Assembly (NCBI RefSeq): GCF_012062845.1
Contig: NZ_WWNB01000007.1
Location: forward strand, 62,001 to 126,000
Origin: Halomonas salinarum
Lineage (GTDB): Bacteria > Pseudomonadota > Gammaproteobacteria > Pseudomonadales > Halomonadaceae
Length of the DNA stretch: 64,000 nucleotides
Reading direction: 5' to 3'
Below are positions 52,166 through 63,151 of the stretch, piece by piece. A program made the translations under genes and the position numbers. Under the pieces are notes generated by a model, which was not told where the DNA came from, did no database searches, and saw nothing but the letters and a program-made list of their open reading frames with translations. Within the stretch, counting starts at the first letter, position 1. The number at the start of each line of letters is the position of its first letter.

Positions 52166-53370
52166 GCTCGCTCTCCCTGCGATCGGGTCGGTGTCTTGGT
52201 GCGCGCCGTCTTGGGAGCTGCAGGTTGCGACCGACGGGCTGCCTGGCGGGTCTCGATATCGACCCGCAGCAACAGCGCCACCATGACGGCACTGACCACC
52301 AGGCTCGAACCGCCATAGCTCAGCAGCGGAAGCGTCAGCCCCTTGGTCGGCAACATCCCGGTACTCACGGCGATATTGATGAAGGCCTGGCCGCCGATGA
52401 TCAGGGCGATACCGTAGCTGAGATAAGCGGCAAACGGCAATTTGGCAAGTTCCGCACGCCGCCCTACCGCCATTGCCCGAATGACCAGCAGGGCAAAAAG
52501 CCCGACCACCGCCATGGCACCCACCAGCCCGAGTTCCTCGGCGATCACCGCAAACACGAAGTCGGTATGCGCCTCGGGCAGATAGAAGAGTTTCTGCACA
52601 CTGTTGCCCAGCCCCAGCCCGAACCAATGCCCACGGCCATAGGCGATCAGTGCCTGAGTCAGCTGATAACCGCTCGCAAACTGATCCGCCCAGGGGTCGG
52701 AAAAACTGGTCAGGCGCGCCATGCGGTAGGGCTCGGCGACCGCCAGCAGCGCGCCTAGCGCGGCAAGCAGCAACAGCAGTAACAGGAAACGCCACATCGG
52801 CGCACCGGCCATCAGCAACATGCCCATCACACAGCCGGTCATGACGACCACTGAGCCATAGTCAGGCTCGAGAATCAGCAGCGCGGCGAGCACACCCGTG
52901 ACCAACAGCGGCCGCAGGAAAGCCCCCCAGGTCTTGCGCACCAACGGCAAAAAGCGCTCAAGATAGCCCGCCATATAGGCAATCAGGCACAGCTTGGCGA
53001 TCTCGGAGGGTTGAAGGTTGACAGGCACACCGGGAATGGATAGCCAGCGAGTGCTGCCGTTGACCTCACGACCGACAATCAGCACCAGTACCAGCAGAAA
53101 GATGGCCACCCCCAGCAGCAAGAGGCCATTGACCCGCCACCAACCGATGGGCACCCAAAGCACCGCATAGCCAAGCGCAATCGCCAACAGCACGAAGAAG
53201 CCATGCCGGATGCTAAAATAGAAGGGGTTGCCGGTAAGCCCCGATGCCACCTCGGTGGAGGCTGATGTCACCATCACCCAGCCCACCAGCATCAGGGTCA
53301 GGGCCGACAGCAGTAGCCAACCATCGAAAGGCTGGTGAGCGGTAGACAGACGTTCGCTCAGCCTCTTCAT
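52162..53370 (-). CDS. ftsW: Peptidoglycan polymerase FtsW
   Basis: SEDS-family glycosyltransferase that polymerises septal peptidoglycan together with FtsI. It has 402 residues and about ten membrane helices. Family boxes are LQPSEIAKL, LLILEPDYGSVVVM, QLTQALIAYGRGHWFGLGLG and FINIAVSTGMLPTKGLTLPLLSYGGSS. The C-terminal tail (about 370-402) is basic and disordered. It is coupled to murD and murG by 4-nt overlaps. Confidence 0.96.
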   Translation of the reverse strand: MKRLSERLSTAHQPFDGWLLLSALTLMLVGWVMVTSASTEVASGLTGNPFYFSIRHGFFVLLAIALGYAVLWVPIGWWRVNGLLLLGVAIFLLVLVLIVGREVNGSTRWLSIPGVPVNLQPSEIAKLCLIAYMAGYLERFLPLVRKTWGAFLRPLLVTGVLAALLILEPDYGSVVVMTGCVMGMLLMAGAPMWRFLLLLLLLAALGALLAVAEPYRMARLTSFSDPWADQFASGYQLTQALIAYGRGHWFGLGLGNSVQKLFYLPEAHTDFVFAVIAEELGLVGAMAVVGLFALLVIRAMAVGRRAELAKLPFAAYLSYGIALIIGGQAFINIAVSTGMLPTKGLTLPLLSYGGSSLVVSAVMVALLLRVDIETRQAARRSQPAAPKTARTKTPTRSQGERA

Positions 53371-54749
53371 GTCTTCTCCTTCAGCGTCTCACTTACCCAG
53401 TCACGAAAGGCATCACCGCGGGCCATGTAGTGAGGAAACTGATCGAGGCTGGCGCAGGCCGGTGACAACAGAACAGCATCGCCCGGCAGAGCAATGGCCC
53501 GAGCCCGCACAAGCGCAGCCACGAGATCATCGACCCGGGTCACCGCCACGCCCTCCTCCACGGCAGTGGCCAGACGCTTTGCATCGGCACCAAATACCAC
53601 GACCTCGCGGGCATAGCGCGAAAGCGGTTTCGCCAGGGGCGTAAAATCGGCGCCCTTGCCCACACCACCGGCCAGCAGCACCAAACGCCCCTCGAGCGTC
53701 GGCCCCAGGCCTTCGATGGCCGCCAGTGTCGCCCCGACATTGGTGCCTTTGGAATCATTGATCCAGGCGATATCGTTCACCTTGGCGACAAGCTCACCAC
53801 GGTGGGCAAGCCCCTGAAAGCGCTCGAGCACGGCGCGCATCGAGGACAGCGGCAGTCCCAAGCGCTCGCCCATGGCCATCGCGGCCAGGGCATTGGCCTG
53901 ATTGTGACGCCCGGGCAGGCGCACGGCACTGGCCGGCATCAACGGGATCTTGCCACGCATCAGCCAAGGCACATCGCCCTGGCCATCATCATGCCCCGCA
54001 ATGCCCCAGTCGCCCTCATCGGGGGCTTGGGTGGTAAAGCGATCCAGCGCCGGTAGAGTCGTTGCCGGCCAGGTCATGGGGTCATCGGCGTTGACCACGC
54101 CATGAGCCGCGCCGCGGAAGATGCCAAGCTTTGCGGCGCGATACCCCGCCAGATCACCATGACGATCCAGGTGATCATCGCAGAGATTGAGAAAGGCTGC
54201 CGTCTCGGCACCCAGCCAGGGCGTGGTCTCGAGCTGGAAGCTGGATAGTTCAAGCACATAGAGCTCGGCATCGGGCATATCGGCCAACAAATCCAGCGCC
54301 GGCGTGCCCAAATTCCCCCCGACGGCGACATGGCGACCGGCCTCGCTGGCCATCTCGCCGAGTAGCGTGGTTACGGTAGATTTGGCGTTGGAGCCGGTAA
54401 TGGCGGCAATGGGGGCACGACAGGCACGCACGAAGAGTGCGATTTCGCCAACCAGGCGCGGCCGGCCCTCATCATCGATAGCCGCAAGTGACGGCAAGCC
54501 TGGTGTCTTGGGATCCACACCGGGGCTCAAGACGACTTCTCTGGCCGCCGACATATCCAAGCCATCGAGCGGGCCGCAGTGAATCGCCACCTCAGGGTAT
54601 TGGGTTCGAATCTCGTCAAGACCGGGCGGTGACGAACGCGTATCCGCGATCATGAAGGGGACATCCAGTCGCGACAGATGACGCGCAATGGCGCGGCCCG
54701 ATACGCCAAGCCCCACCACCAGCGTCACCCCCTCGGGGACAGCGACCAT
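53367..54749 (-). CDS. murD: UDP-N-acetylmuramoyl-L-alanine-D-glutamate ligase
   Basis: Adds D-Glu to UDP-MurNAc-L-Ala. The ATG at 54749 ([18 protein letters not shown], 460 residues) overlaps the mraY stop by 1 nt. The ATP-binding box is TGSNAKSTVTTL; central NLGTPALDLL, SSFQLETT and LCDDHLDRHG, and the substrate box INDSKGTNVGATLAAIEGL, follow the family order. Longer frames upstream are antisense to mraY. Confidence 0.96.
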   Translation of the reverse strand: MVAVPEGVTLVVGLGVSGRAIARHLSRLDVPFMIADTRSSPPGLDEIRTQYPEVAIHCGPLDGLDMSAAREVVLSPGVDPKTPGLPSLAAIDDEGRPRLVGEIALFVRACRAPIAAITGSNAKSTVTTLLGEMASEAGRHVAVGGNLGTPALDLLADMPDAELYVLELSSFQLETTPWLGAETAAFLNLCDDHLDRHGDLAGYRAAKLGIFRGAAHGVVNADDPMTWPATTLPALDRFTTQAPDEGDWGIAGHDDGQGDVPWLMRGKIPLMPASAVRLPGRHNQANALAAMAMGERLGLPLSSMRAVLERFQGLAHRGELVAKVNDIAWINDSKGTNVGATLAAIEGLGPTLEGRLVLLAGGVGKGADFTPLAKPLSRYAREVVVFGADAKRLATAVEEGVAVTRVDDLVAALVRARAIALPGDAVLLSPACASLDQFPHYMARGDAFRDWVSETLKEKT

Positions 54750-55831
54750 CAGCGAACCTTCAGCGTCGCAAGACCCATCAGCACCAGCACCACGGTAATG
54801 ATCCAGAAGCGCACGATGACCCGCGGCTCGGGCCAGCCCTTGAGCTCGAAGTGGTGGTGAAGGGGCGCCATGCGAAAGATGCGCCGACCGGTAAGCTTGT
54901 AGGAAGCCACCTGCAGGATCACCGACACCGTTTCCATGACGAAGACCCCGCCCATGATGAACAGCACGATCTCCTGGCGCACGATCACCGCCACCACGCC
55001 GAGGGCAGCACCCAGGGCCAGGGCCCCCACGTCGCCCATGAAGACCTGAGCCGGGTAGGTGTTGAACCAAAGAAAGCCAAGACCGGCACCGGCGATGGTA
55101 CCGCAGAACACCGCCAGCTCGCCGGCGCCGGGAATCAGCGGAATATGCAAGTATTCGGCGAAGACCGTGTTGCCGCTAGCGTAGGCAAATACGGAGAGCC
55201 CCATGGCCACCAGCACGGTGGGCATGATCGCCAGGCCATCCAGGCCATCGGTGAGATTGACGGCATTGGAGCTACCCACGATCACCAGATAGGTCAGCAC
55301 CACGAAGAACAGCCCCAGCGGTATCACCACCCCCTTGAACAGCGGGACGATCAGACTGGTCTCGACCGGGCTCGCCGCGGTCAGGTAGAGCAGCACCGCA
55401 GCTCCCAGCCCGATTACCGATTGCCAGAAGTACTTCCACCGCGCTGGCAGGCCACGTGGGTTCTTCTCGACCACCTTGCGGAAATCATCGACCCAGCCAA
55501 TGGCACCGAAGCCCAGAGTGACGCCAAGCACGATCCATACGTAATGGTTGGTCAGATCGCCCCACAATAGCGTACTGACGGCCATCGCCATCAGGATCAT
55601 CGCCCCGCCCATGGTCGGCGTGCCGGCCTTGGACAGGTGTGACTGGGGACCGTCATCACGCACCGCCTGACCGATCTGGCGCTCGACCAGGCGGCGAATC
55701 ATCATCGGTCCCAACCACAGACACAGCAGCAGAGCCGTCAATGTCCCCAGGATCATGCGCAGGGTCAGGTAGCCGAAGACATTGAAGGCGTTATTGTAGT
55801 GCGACAGTATTTCGGCGAGAAAAAGCAGCAT
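54749..55831 (-). CDS. mraY: Phospho-MurNAc-pentapeptide translocase MraY
   Basis: Polytopic enzyme making lipid I. It has 360 residues and about ten membrane helices. Conserved aspartate boxes are PTMGGAMIL near the start, [42 protein letters not shown] and the basic [15 protein letters not shown] near the end. It lies between murF and murD. Confidence 0.97.
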   Translation of the reverse strand: MLLFLAEILSHYNNAFNVFGYLTLRMILGTLTALLLCLWLGPMMIRRLVERQIGQAVRDDGPQSHLSKAGTPTMGGAMILMAMAVSTLLWGDLTNHYVWIVLGVTLGFGAIGWVDDFRKVVEKNPRGLPARWKYFWQSVIGLGAAVLLYLTAASPVETSLIVPLFKGVVIPLGLFFVVLTYLVIVGSSNAVNLTDGLDGLAIMPTVLVAMGLSVFAYASGNTVFAEYLHIPLIPGAGELAVFCGTIAGAGLGFLWFNTYPAQVFMGDVGALALGAALGVVAVIVRQEIVLFIMGGVFVMETVSVILQVASYKLTGRRIFRMAPLHHHFELKGWPEPRVIVRFWIITVVLVLMGLATLKVR

Positions 55832-55840
55832 GGGTTGCGT

Positions 55841-57211
55841 TCACCTTGATGCATCCAGGCGCAGCTCGGCAATCAAGCGTTCCATGCCGGCGCTGCGCGA
55901 GCCCTTGACCAGTACACTGGCCCCGGACGGAAGATGGTTGTGGGCATGGCGCGCGAGCGCCTGCCAATCGTTGAAATGACACCCGCCTTCGCCGAAGGCC
56001 TGACTGGCCGGCACGGCCGGCGCACCCAGAGTGCCAAGAAAGTCGATACCTCGTTCCCGCGCATGACGTCCGATGTCGGCATGTAACTGATCGGACGCCG
56101 ATCCCAATTCGCCCATGGCCCCCAGCAGGCACCAGCGGGGGCCCGGTAGTTCGGCCAGCAGATCTATTGCCGCTTTCACCGCTCCGGGGTTGGCATTATA
56201 CGTATCGTCGAGCAAACGTGAATCGCGGATTCCCGGCACCACCATCAGGCGCCCGGGCATCGGCGCCGCTGCCGACAGACCCGCCATCAAAGAGGCCTCG
56301 TCCAGCCCCATGGCGAGAGCGGCTGCGGCAGCAGCCAGAGCATTGGCCACATTGTGCCGGCCAAGCAGGCCAAGCTGAACACGCCCCAGTGAGCGGCCAT
56401 CGACATGAAGCGCAAACGCATAGCGCCCCTCGCCATCACAGACCGGGTCGACTGCACGGACCCGGGCTCCCTCCGCGAAGCCGAAATCCAGCACCTCATG
56501 CGGCTCAGCCAGCCGGCACCATAGCGGATAGAAGACATCGTCGCGATTAAGCACCGCCACCCCATCGGCGGCGAGGCCAGCAAGAATTTCGGCCTTGGCC
56601 TGAGCGATGCGCCCCGTGTCACCAAACTCACCGACATGGGCGCCGGTCACGTTAGTGATGACCGCCACCTGCGGCGCGGCCAGCAACGTCGTCCAGGCGA
56701 TCTCGCCGACATGGTTGGCACCGAGCTCAAGCACCGCATGGCGATGCTCGGCAGCCAGCCCCAGCAGGGTCAGGGGTGCACCGATGTCGTTGTTGAGGTT
56801 GCCGCGAGTCGCGAGCCCCTTACCATCTGCCGCCAGCAGAGTGGCAAGCAACTCCTTGACCGTGGTCTTGCCGCTGTTGCCGGTGATAGCAACCAAGGGG
56901 CCACCCCAGGCCTGGCGGCGTGCCTTGGCAAGCACGCCCAGGGCCAGGCGAGTGTCGGGCACCACGAGCTGTGGCAGCGGATCCTCGACGGGGCGCGACA
57001 CTACCGCGGCAAGTGCCCCGGCCTCACGTGCCTTGGCCAGGTAATCGTGGGCGTCGAAGCGCTCGCCGACCAATGCTATCAGCACCTGGCCCGGCGTCAG
57101 CGCACGCGTATCGGTGGTGATGCCCAAGACAGGCGATGAGAAATCACCCGGGCAGGCAGTGCCGAGCAGCTCGGCAAGCTCCCCCAGTGTCTCAAGGCCC
57201 ACACCACTCAT
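55841..57211 (-). CDS. murF: UDP-MurNAc-tripeptide-D-alanyl-D-alanine ligase
   Basis: Completes the UDP-MurNAc-pentapeptide. It has 456 residues, with the ATP-binding box TGNSGKTTVKELLATLLA, the ANHVGEI segment (LELGANHVGEIAWT), the central GRHNVANALAAAAAA and DDTYNANPGAVKAAIDLL. It overlaps murE by 4 nt. Confidence 0.96.
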   Translation of the reverse strand: MSGVGLETLGELAELLGTACPGDFSSPVLGITTDTRALTPGQVLIALVGERFDAHDYLAKAREAGALAAVVSRPVEDPLPQLVVPDTRLALGVLAKARRQAWGGPLVAITGNSGKTTVKELLATLLAADGKGLATRGNLNNDIGAPLTLLGLAAEHRHAVLELGANHVGEIAWTTLLAAPQVAVITNVTGAHVGEFGDTGRIAQAKAEILAGLAADGVAVLNRDDVFYPLWCRLAEPHEVLDFGFAEGARVRAVDPVCDGEGRYAFALHVDGRSLGRVQLGLLGRHNVANALAAAAAALAMGLDEASLMAGLSAAAPMPGRLMVVPGIRDSRLLDDTYNANPGAVKAAIDLLAELPGPRWCLLGAMGELGSASDQLHADIGRHARERGIDFLGTLGAPAVPASQAFGEGGCHFNDWQALARHAHNHLPSGASVLVKGSRSAGMERLIAELRLDASR

Positions 57212-58731
57212 GAACGTGACTCCGCTGCCGCCTCGAGGGCATCGAGGACCTTGTCGATTTCGTCGGCATCGGAAAAATCATGACGCACACCATCGATCTC
57301 CTGATAGGCCTCGTGACCCTTGCCCGCGATCAGCACCAGATCCTCCGGACCAGCGGCCTCAAGGCAGGCACGAATCGCGGCACGACGCCCATCGATGCAC
57401 CAGGCGCTATCGCGCTCGGCCGGCTCGAGGCCTGCCAACACCTCATCCCGAATCGAGGCAGGATCCTCCCCTCGCGGGTTGTCATCGGTAATCACCAGCC
57501 GATCAGCGCGAGCGGCGGCTGCACGCGCCATCAGCGGCCGCTTGCCGCGATCGCGTTCGCCGCCACAACCAAAGAGGCACCAAAGCTGGCCCGCTGCCCC
57601 CAGATGCGCTCGCAATGCCATCAGCGCGTTGTCCAAGGCATCCGGCGTGTGGGCGTAATCAACCACCACCGCTGGTTGGCCAGACCGGGAAAGCGGCTGC
57701 ATGCGCCCAGGCACCGGAGCCAACTGCCCCGCCGCCACGCTGATATCCTCGAGGGACTCGCCGAGACCATAGAGCGTGGCCATGGCCAGCAGCACATTAT
57801 CGAGGTTGAAACGCCCCATCAGGGACAGCGCCAGCGCAAACTCGCCATCGGGGCTCGCGATCAAGGCGCGCTGACCGTCGGGGAGCGGCTCCCAATCGAG
57901 AACGCGAAAAGTGGTAGCCTCGCCTTCGCCTGTCGCCAACACCCTGACCCCCCTGGGCAGTCCGGCCAGCATCAACCGTGCCAGAGAGTCATCACCATTG
58001 ACCACGGCGAGCTCGAGCTCCGCGCGCTTGAAAAGCTTTGCCTTGGCGGCGGCGTAGTCGGCCATCCCGGTGTGATAGTCCAGGTGGTCACGGGTCAGGT
58101 TGGTAAAGACCGCCGCCTGCACCCGGCACCCCTCAAGGCGCTGCTGAGCGAGTGCATGGGACGACACCTCCATGGCCACTCGGTCTAGTCCCTGGGCCGC
58201 CATCTCACCCAGACTCTCCTGCAGTGCCAAGGGGCCCGGTGTGGTCAAGCCGCTCTCCACAAGCGCGCCCGGACGACCACTGCCCAGGGTGCCAATGAGC
58301 CCACAGGGGCGGCCAATAGCCTCGCTCAGCGCCGCCAGGTAGTGGGTCACCGAACTCTTGCCGTTGGTGCCGGTAACGCCAATCAGCTGCTGCTTCTCAG
58401 GCACCTGAAACACGCTGCGACCAAGTTCCCCCACGCAGTCAGCAAGGCCATTCAGCATCAGCACCCGCGGGTCAGCGGCCTCAGCATGGGAAGGTGAATC
58501 GGCATCCGCATGACAAAGCACCAGCGCAGCACCGGCCTCAAGCGCTTGAGCCAAGTAATCTCGGCCGTCGACATGGAGTCCAGGCAGGGCGATGAAGACA
58601 TCGCCCTGCCTTACGAGGCGACTGTCCTGTACCAACCGTCGTGGGCCTTCAGGTGTGTCGGCAAGCGCGGCAGTGACGCCGGGCCAGAAGGCCTCTAGGC
58701 TGGCTAGGAGGCGCGAATTCTCAACCTGCAT
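57208..58731 (-). CDS. murE: UDP-MurNAc-L-Ala-D-Glu:meso-diaminopimelate ligase
   Basis: Adds the third residue of the peptide stem. It has 507 residues. The ATP-binding box is TGTNGKSSVTHYLA, and VVVDYAHTPDALDNAL and LFGCGGERDRGKRPLM follow. The specificity box TDDNPRGEDP with DNPR indicates meso-diaminopimelate (as in E. coli) rather than lysine. It lies 15 nt after ftsI. Confidence 0.97.
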   Translation of the reverse strand: MQVENSRLLASLEAFWPGVTAALADTPEGPRRLVQDSRLVRQGDVFIALPGLHVDGRDYLAQALEAGAALVLCHADADSPSHAEAADPRVLMLNGLADCVGELGRSVFQVPEKQQLIGVTGTNGKSSVTHYLAALSEAIGRPCGLIGTLGSGRPGALVESGLTTPGPLALQESLGEMAAQGLDRVAMEVSSHALAQQRLEGCRVQAAVFTNLTRDHLDYHTGMADYAAAKAKLFKRAELELAVVNGDDSLARLMLAGLPRGVRVLATGEGEATTFRVLDWEPLPDGQRALIASPDGEFALALSLMGRFNLDNVLLAMATLYGLGESLEDISVAAGQLAPVPGRMQPLSRSGQPAVVVDYAHTPDALDNALMALRAHLGAAGQLWCLFGCGGERDRGKRPLMARAAAARADRLVITDDNPRGEDPASIRDEVLAGLEPAERDSAWCIDGRRAAIRACLEAAGPEDLVLIAGKGHEAYQEIDGVRHDFSDADEIDKVLDALEAAAESRS

Positions 58732-58746
58732 GCGTTTCTCCTGGAA

Positions 58747-60474
58747 TCAAGGGGCGTCGGCGGATGAAAGCGTATTCTGATCAGGCGGCACATCGAGCAG
58801 ACGCAGGGCATTGCCGACGACCGTCGAGAACACCGGCGCCGCGACCAGACCGCCATAGTAGTCCTCCCCTCGGGGGTGATCGATCATGACGACAGTGACG
58901 ATACGCGGGTCAGAGACGGGGGCAATCCCCACAAAGAGCGAGCGGTAGGCATTCTCTTGGTAGCCCGAGCCTCCGGTTTTGCGCACTGTACCGGTCTTGC
59001 CGGCCACCCGATAGCCTGGCACCAGGCCACGTCGGGCGCCTGTCCCCGGAGCCACCACCTGGTCCATCATGTCGAGTACTCGGTCAGCTATCCCAGAAGG
59101 AATAACCGGTTCCCCGGGTGGAGGATTGTCGAGCCGCAACAGCGAGGGTGGCAGGCGTTCACCGTGATTGGCGATGGCAGTGTAGGCGCTGGCGAGCTGC
59201 AAAGCCGAGACTGATAAACCATAGCCGTAGGACAGTGCCGCCCAGGCGCTGCTCGACCAAACCTGCGGCGATGGCACGCTGCCAGTGGCTTCTCCCGGGA
59301 AGCCGGTCCCTGGTGACTGAGCAAACCCCAGTGCTCGGTAACGCTCGGCGACTAACGGCTTATCCAGCTGCATGGTCAACTTGGACATTCCGATATTGGA
59401 AGAATGCTCGAGAATCCCAGAGAGCGTTAGCTTGCCATAATTGGCGATATCTTTGATGGTATAGCCATCGATCACCATCCAGCCTGGCGAGGTATCAACC
59501 ACTGTATCGGGCGGAAACTTGCCGGTTTCCAACAGCGCTGACATGGCCAGCGGCTTGATCACCGAGCCGGGCTCGAAGACATCGACGATGGCTTGGTTAC
59601 GCAGGCTGCCTGGTTCGAGGCCGGCGCGGTTGTTGGGGTTATAGGAGGGCTGGTTGGCCATCGCCAGCACCTCGCCGCTGCGGGCATCCATCATGACCAG
59701 GGTGCCACCATCAGCATTGCGCTCTTGGACGGTCGCCTTGAGTTCTCGATACGCCATGTACTGCAGCCGCTGATCGATGGCTAGCGCCAGATCGCCACCC
59801 GGGTCCGCCTCCTTGAGCAAGTGCAGATCGCGCACCAGGCGACCGCGACGATCCTTGAGCACGCGGCGTTTGCCCGGCGTCCCGGACAGATAGTTGTTGT
59901 AGGCGAGCTCGAGGCCTTCCTGTCCGCGATCATCGACGTTGGTCACGCCAATCAGCTGCGCCGAGGCCTCGCCCGATGGATAATAGCGACGATATTCGAG
60001 CTGACGATAGATACCCGGCAGGTTGAGGTCGAGAATCTCCTGAGCATCGGCGGGTGTCATCTGACGACGCAGATACATGAACTCACGCTCAGAATAACGC
60101 GCAATGCGGGCATTAAGATCGTCCAGGTCCATATCCAGGGCGCGCGCCAACACCAGACGCTGAATGTCATCTGGCGGCAATTCCTCAGGGTTCGCCCATA
60201 GGCTGACGACCGGGGTGGAGATGGCCAATGGCTCGCCGTTGCGGTCGGTGATCATGCCCCGGTGAGCGCTTATCGGTTCCACGCGAAGGGTGCGGGCATC
60301 ACCTTGTCCCTGCAAGAAGGAGCGGTCGATCACGTGCAAGTAGACAATACGCGCACCGAGCAGGCACAAGGCCAGCAGGATCAGCCCCAGCATCAACCGA
60401 TAACGGAAGACACCCAAAGGTGCGCCGGGAGGCGGACGACGTGGCGTAGCGGAGCGGCGCTGAGTCGTACTCAT
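58747..60474 (-). CDS. ftsI: Septal transpeptidase FtsI (PBP3)
   Basis: Class B penicillin-binding protein of 575 residues with an N-terminal membrane helix (about 22-45). Active-site boxes are FEPGSVIKPLAM (SxxK), SSN in LEHSSNIGMSK, and KTG in VAGKTGTVRKTG. The N-terminal pedestal has the RGMITDRNGEPLAIS box. It partners FtsW. ATG overlaps the ftsL stop by 4 nt. Confidence 0.97.
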   Translation of the reverse strand: MSTTQRRSATPRRPPPGAPLGVFRYRLMLGLILLALCLLGARIVYLHVIDRSFLQGQGDARTLRVEPISAHRGMITDRNGEPLAISTPVVSLWANPEELPPDDIQRLVLARALDMDLDDLNARIARYSEREFMYLRRQMTPADAQEILDLNLPGIYRQLEYRRYYPSGEASAQLIGVTNVDDRGQEGLELAYNNYLSGTPGKRRVLKDRRGRLVRDLHLLKEADPGGDLALAIDQRLQYMAYRELKATVQERNADGGTLVMMDARSGEVLAMANQPSYNPNNRAGLEPGSLRNQAIVDVFEPGSVIKPLAMSALLETGKFPPDTVVDTSPGWMVIDGYTIKDIANYGKLTLSGILEHSSNIGMSKLTMQLDKPLVAERYRALGFAQSPGTGFPGEATGSVPSPQVWSSSAWAALSYGYGLSVSALQLASAYTAIANHGERLPPSLLRLDNPPPGEPVIPSGIADRVLDMMDQVVAPGTGARRGLVPGYRVAGKTGTVRKTGGSGYQENAYRSLFVGIAPVSDPRIVTVVMIDHPRGEDYYGGLVAAPVFSTVVGNALRLLDVPPDQNTLSSADAP

Positions 60475-60788
60475 GGCTCAATCACCTCCACACGCTCGAT
60501 ATCCGGCAAGTGCATTTCCAACCGATCACTGGCAAGCCTTTCGATCCGTGCCGGGCTCGACCAAGTGCTCTCCTCGAGGAGGAGCTGCCCCCACTCGGTC
60601 TGCAGCTGGTTCTGCTCGCGCTCAAGTTGCTGAAGGCGGGCGTACTGTTCGCGGGTCAAATGACTGGTCGTGGTAACGGCCACAGCACTCGCCAACGCGG
60701 CGATGATCAACAGCACCACTAGCACCAGACGCAGGCTTGGGCGAGGGCTCGCCTCAAGGCCCGGCATCCAGACTCGTCCCTGGCTCAT
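60471..60788 (-). CDS. ftsL: Cell division protein FtsL
   Basis: A 105-residue bitopic protein: membrane helix about 20-40 (LRLVLVVLLIIAALASAVAV), then a leucine-zipper-like coiled coil (YARLQQLEREQNQLQTEWGQLLLEE). It forms the FtsQLB complex that activates FtsWI. It is recognised mainly by position between rsmH and ftsI and by topology. Confidence 0.92.
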   Translation of the reverse strand: MSQGRVWMPGLEASPRPSLRLVLVVLLIIAALASAVAVTTTSHLTREQYARLQQLEREQNQLQTEWGQLLLEESTWSSPARIERLASDRLEMHLPDIERVEVIEP

Positions 60789-60817
60789 GTCGCTCCTTAG
60801 CTGCTTGTGCGTCGCGG

Positions 60818-61774
60818 CTACTTCAACTTGCGGGCCACCCGCATCACGGCACTGCGGGCACGGGGATTGGCATCAACCTCGGCGGCATTGGCGCGACGCG
60901 CTTTACCGACGGCTTCCAGGCGGCGATTGAGCTGATCATCGCGGATCGGCATGCCGCGCGGCAAGTGCGTATCGCCACGCACGTGCTCGCGGATGAAGCG
61001 TTTGACGCGCCGGTCTTCCAGGGAGTGAAAACTGATGACCACCAGATGACCGCCCGGTGCCAAGGCCTCCAGCGCGGCTTCAAGGGCGGCATCGAGCTGG
61101 TCGAGCTCGCCATTGACGTGGATACGCAGGGCCTGGAAGGCTCGAGTGGCCGGATGCTTGCCCTTTTCCCAGGCAGGATGTGCCGTCTTGATCACCTCGG
61201 CCAGATCCCCGGTGCGTGTGAAAGGGCACGCCTTACGGCGCTCGACGATCGCCCGCGCCAAGCGCTTGGCGAAACGCTCTTCACCATAGGTCTTGAAGAC
61301 CCAGGCAATATCCTCGACCTTGGCCCGCGCTAGCCAGTCGGCAGCACTCTCTCCGTGTTCAGGGTCCATGCGCATGTCCAATGGACCATCGCGCAGGAAA
61401 CTGAAACCACGTTCGGGGTCGTCAAGCTGAGGCGATGACACGCCCACATCAAGCAAAACCCCGGCCAGCCGACCGTGAAGGTCTTGCGCTGCCGCGATCT
61501 CACCAAGCCTTGCAAACTCGCCACGCTCGATGGCGAAGCGAGCATCATCGATACCCGCCGCCTCCTCCAGCGCCTGGGGATCACGGTCGATCGCCAACAG
61601 CTGCCCTTCTGGCGCCAGGCGCGACAGAATCAGGCGGGAGTGACCGCCGCGGCCGAAGGTACCGTCCAGATAGGCGCCGGCGGGGTCGACAAGCAGCGCA
61701 TCGACCGCCCCGTCGAGCAGCACGCTTTCGTGACGAAAGGAAGACGGGGCCGCAGGGTTCTCAGATGCGCTCAT
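60818..61774 (-). CDS. rsmH: 16S rRNA (cytosine1402-N4)-methyltransferase
   Basis: SAM-dependent methyltransferase for m4Cm1402 in the ribosomal P site. I use the ATG at 61774 ([20 protein letters not shown], 318 residues). The SAM-binding region is [18 protein letters not shown], followed by [20 protein letters not shown] and the end [14 protein letters not shown]. It is the first protein gene of the dcw cluster; no mraZ precedes it. RsmI, which acts on the same nucleotide, is encoded just upstream. Confidence 0.95.
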   Translation of the reverse strand: MSASENPAAPSSFRHESVLLDGAVDALLVDPAGAYLDGTFGRGGHSRLILSRLAPEGQLLAIDRDPQALEEAAGIDDARFAIERGEFARLGEIAAAQDLHGRLAGVLLDVGVSSPQLDDPERGFSFLRDGPLDMRMDPEHGESAADWLARAKVEDIAWVFKTYGEERFAKRLARAIVERRKACPFTRTGDLAEVIKTAHPAWEKGKHPATRAFQALRIHVNGELDQLDAALEAALEALAPGGHLVVISFHSLEDRRVKRFIREHVRGDTHLPRGMPIRDDQLNRRLEAVGKARRANAAEVDANPRARSAVMRVARKLK

Positions 61775-61840
61775 GCAGGTCTCGATACGAACAGGAAACA
61801 CCGGCTGGTCAGTCGATGACCAACCGATGATGGGGAATGG

Positions 61841-62203
<363 letters not shown>

Positions 62204-62211
62204 AGCGGCGC

Positions 62212-62240
62212 AGAATACCAGCGCAGCCGTGCCCCCTCAA
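62212..62240 (-). promoter_or_regulatory. Promoter for rnpB
   Basis: On the minus strand, TTGAGG (62235-62240) and TATTCT (62212-62217) are separated by exactly 17 nt, with TGG before the -10 box (extended -10). The predicted start is at the rnpB 5' end (about 62203-62206). The region lies between the rsmI stop and rnpB. Confidence 0.75.
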
Positions 62241-62256
62241 GCAATGACTGCGCGGT

Positions 62257-63114
62257 CTACCCCTCGTCCTTGAGGGCCTGGGCTCTGGCATACCAGACCT
62301 TCTTGGTCCCACCGAGCAAGCGCACCGCAATGGCAGCCGCCTGCTTGACGCCCACGCCCTCGGATAGCAGCGCCTTGAGAAGCGATTCGGCCTCGACCAG
62401 CGCCTCGTCGTCATCCGCCCGAGGCGAGGCGCCAGCCACCATCACCACGAACTCGCCGCGCGCCTGGTCGGGGTCTTTGTCCATGCGCGTAAGCAACGAC
62501 GCCGCATCGCCATCAAGAAACGTCTCGAAGGTCTTGGTCAACTCCCGGGCCAACACCACACGACGCGTCCCGAGACACTGGGCAATATCCTCCAGCGTGT
62601 CACGGATGCGATGGGGTGATTCATAGAAAATCAGCGTTTCCTCTCGCTCCTCAAGGGCCGCCAGACGTCCCCGACGACCGCTGCCCTTGGCCGGCAAAAA
62701 CCCCTGAAAGAGAAAACGGTCGGTGGGCAGGCCCGCCGCAGAAAGGGCAACGACAAAAGCACAGGCACCGGGTATCGGCACTACCCGATACCCCTCCGCT
62801 CGCAGCTCACGCACCAGCAAGAAACCCGGGTCGCAGATAAGCGGCGTACCGGCATCGCTGATCAAGGCCACATCGTCGCCTGCGGCAAGCCTTGCCTTGA
62901 GCTGGGCAACGCGCCCACTTTCGTTGTGCTCATGCAGTGAAAGCATGGGCCGCTCAAGCCCCAGGTGGCGCAGCAGGCGCCCGCTGTGACGGGTATCCTC
63001 GGCGGCGATTACCGCGACGCCTGCCAGCACTTCACGGGCTCTCGGCGACAGGTCGTCGAGATTCCCAATCGGTGTGGCGACCACGTACAATGTTCCAATA
63101 GCCGAAACTGTCAT
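62257..63114 (-). CDS. rsmI: 16S rRNA (cytidine1402-2'-O)-methyltransferase
   Basis: Adds the 2'-O-methyl group to C1402 of 16S rRNA, complementing RsmH. It has 285 residues. The tetrapyrrole-methylase fold has the start GTLYVVATPIGNLDDLSPRA, VAAEDTRHSGRLL, LISDAGTPLICDPGFLLV and FYESPHRIRDTLED, in family order. It is divergent from lpoA with a gap of only 37 bp. Confidence 0.95.
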   Translation of the reverse strand: MTVSAIGTLYVVATPIGNLDDLSPRAREVLAGVAVIAAEDTRHSGRLLRHLGLERPMLSLHEHNESGRVAQLKARLAAGDDVALISDAGTPLICDPGFLLVRELRAEGYRVVPIPGACAFVVALSAAGLPTDRFLFQGFLPAKGSGRRGRLAALEEREETLIFYESPHRIRDTLEDIAQCLGTRRVVLARELTKTFETFLDGDAASLLTRMDKDPDQARGEFVVMVAGASPRADDDEALVEAESLLKALLSEGVGVKQAAAIAVRLLGGTKKVWYARAQALKDEG

Positions 63115-63151
63115 TACGATTCCGAAAGCGGGTTATCTAAGGAAGGGATTC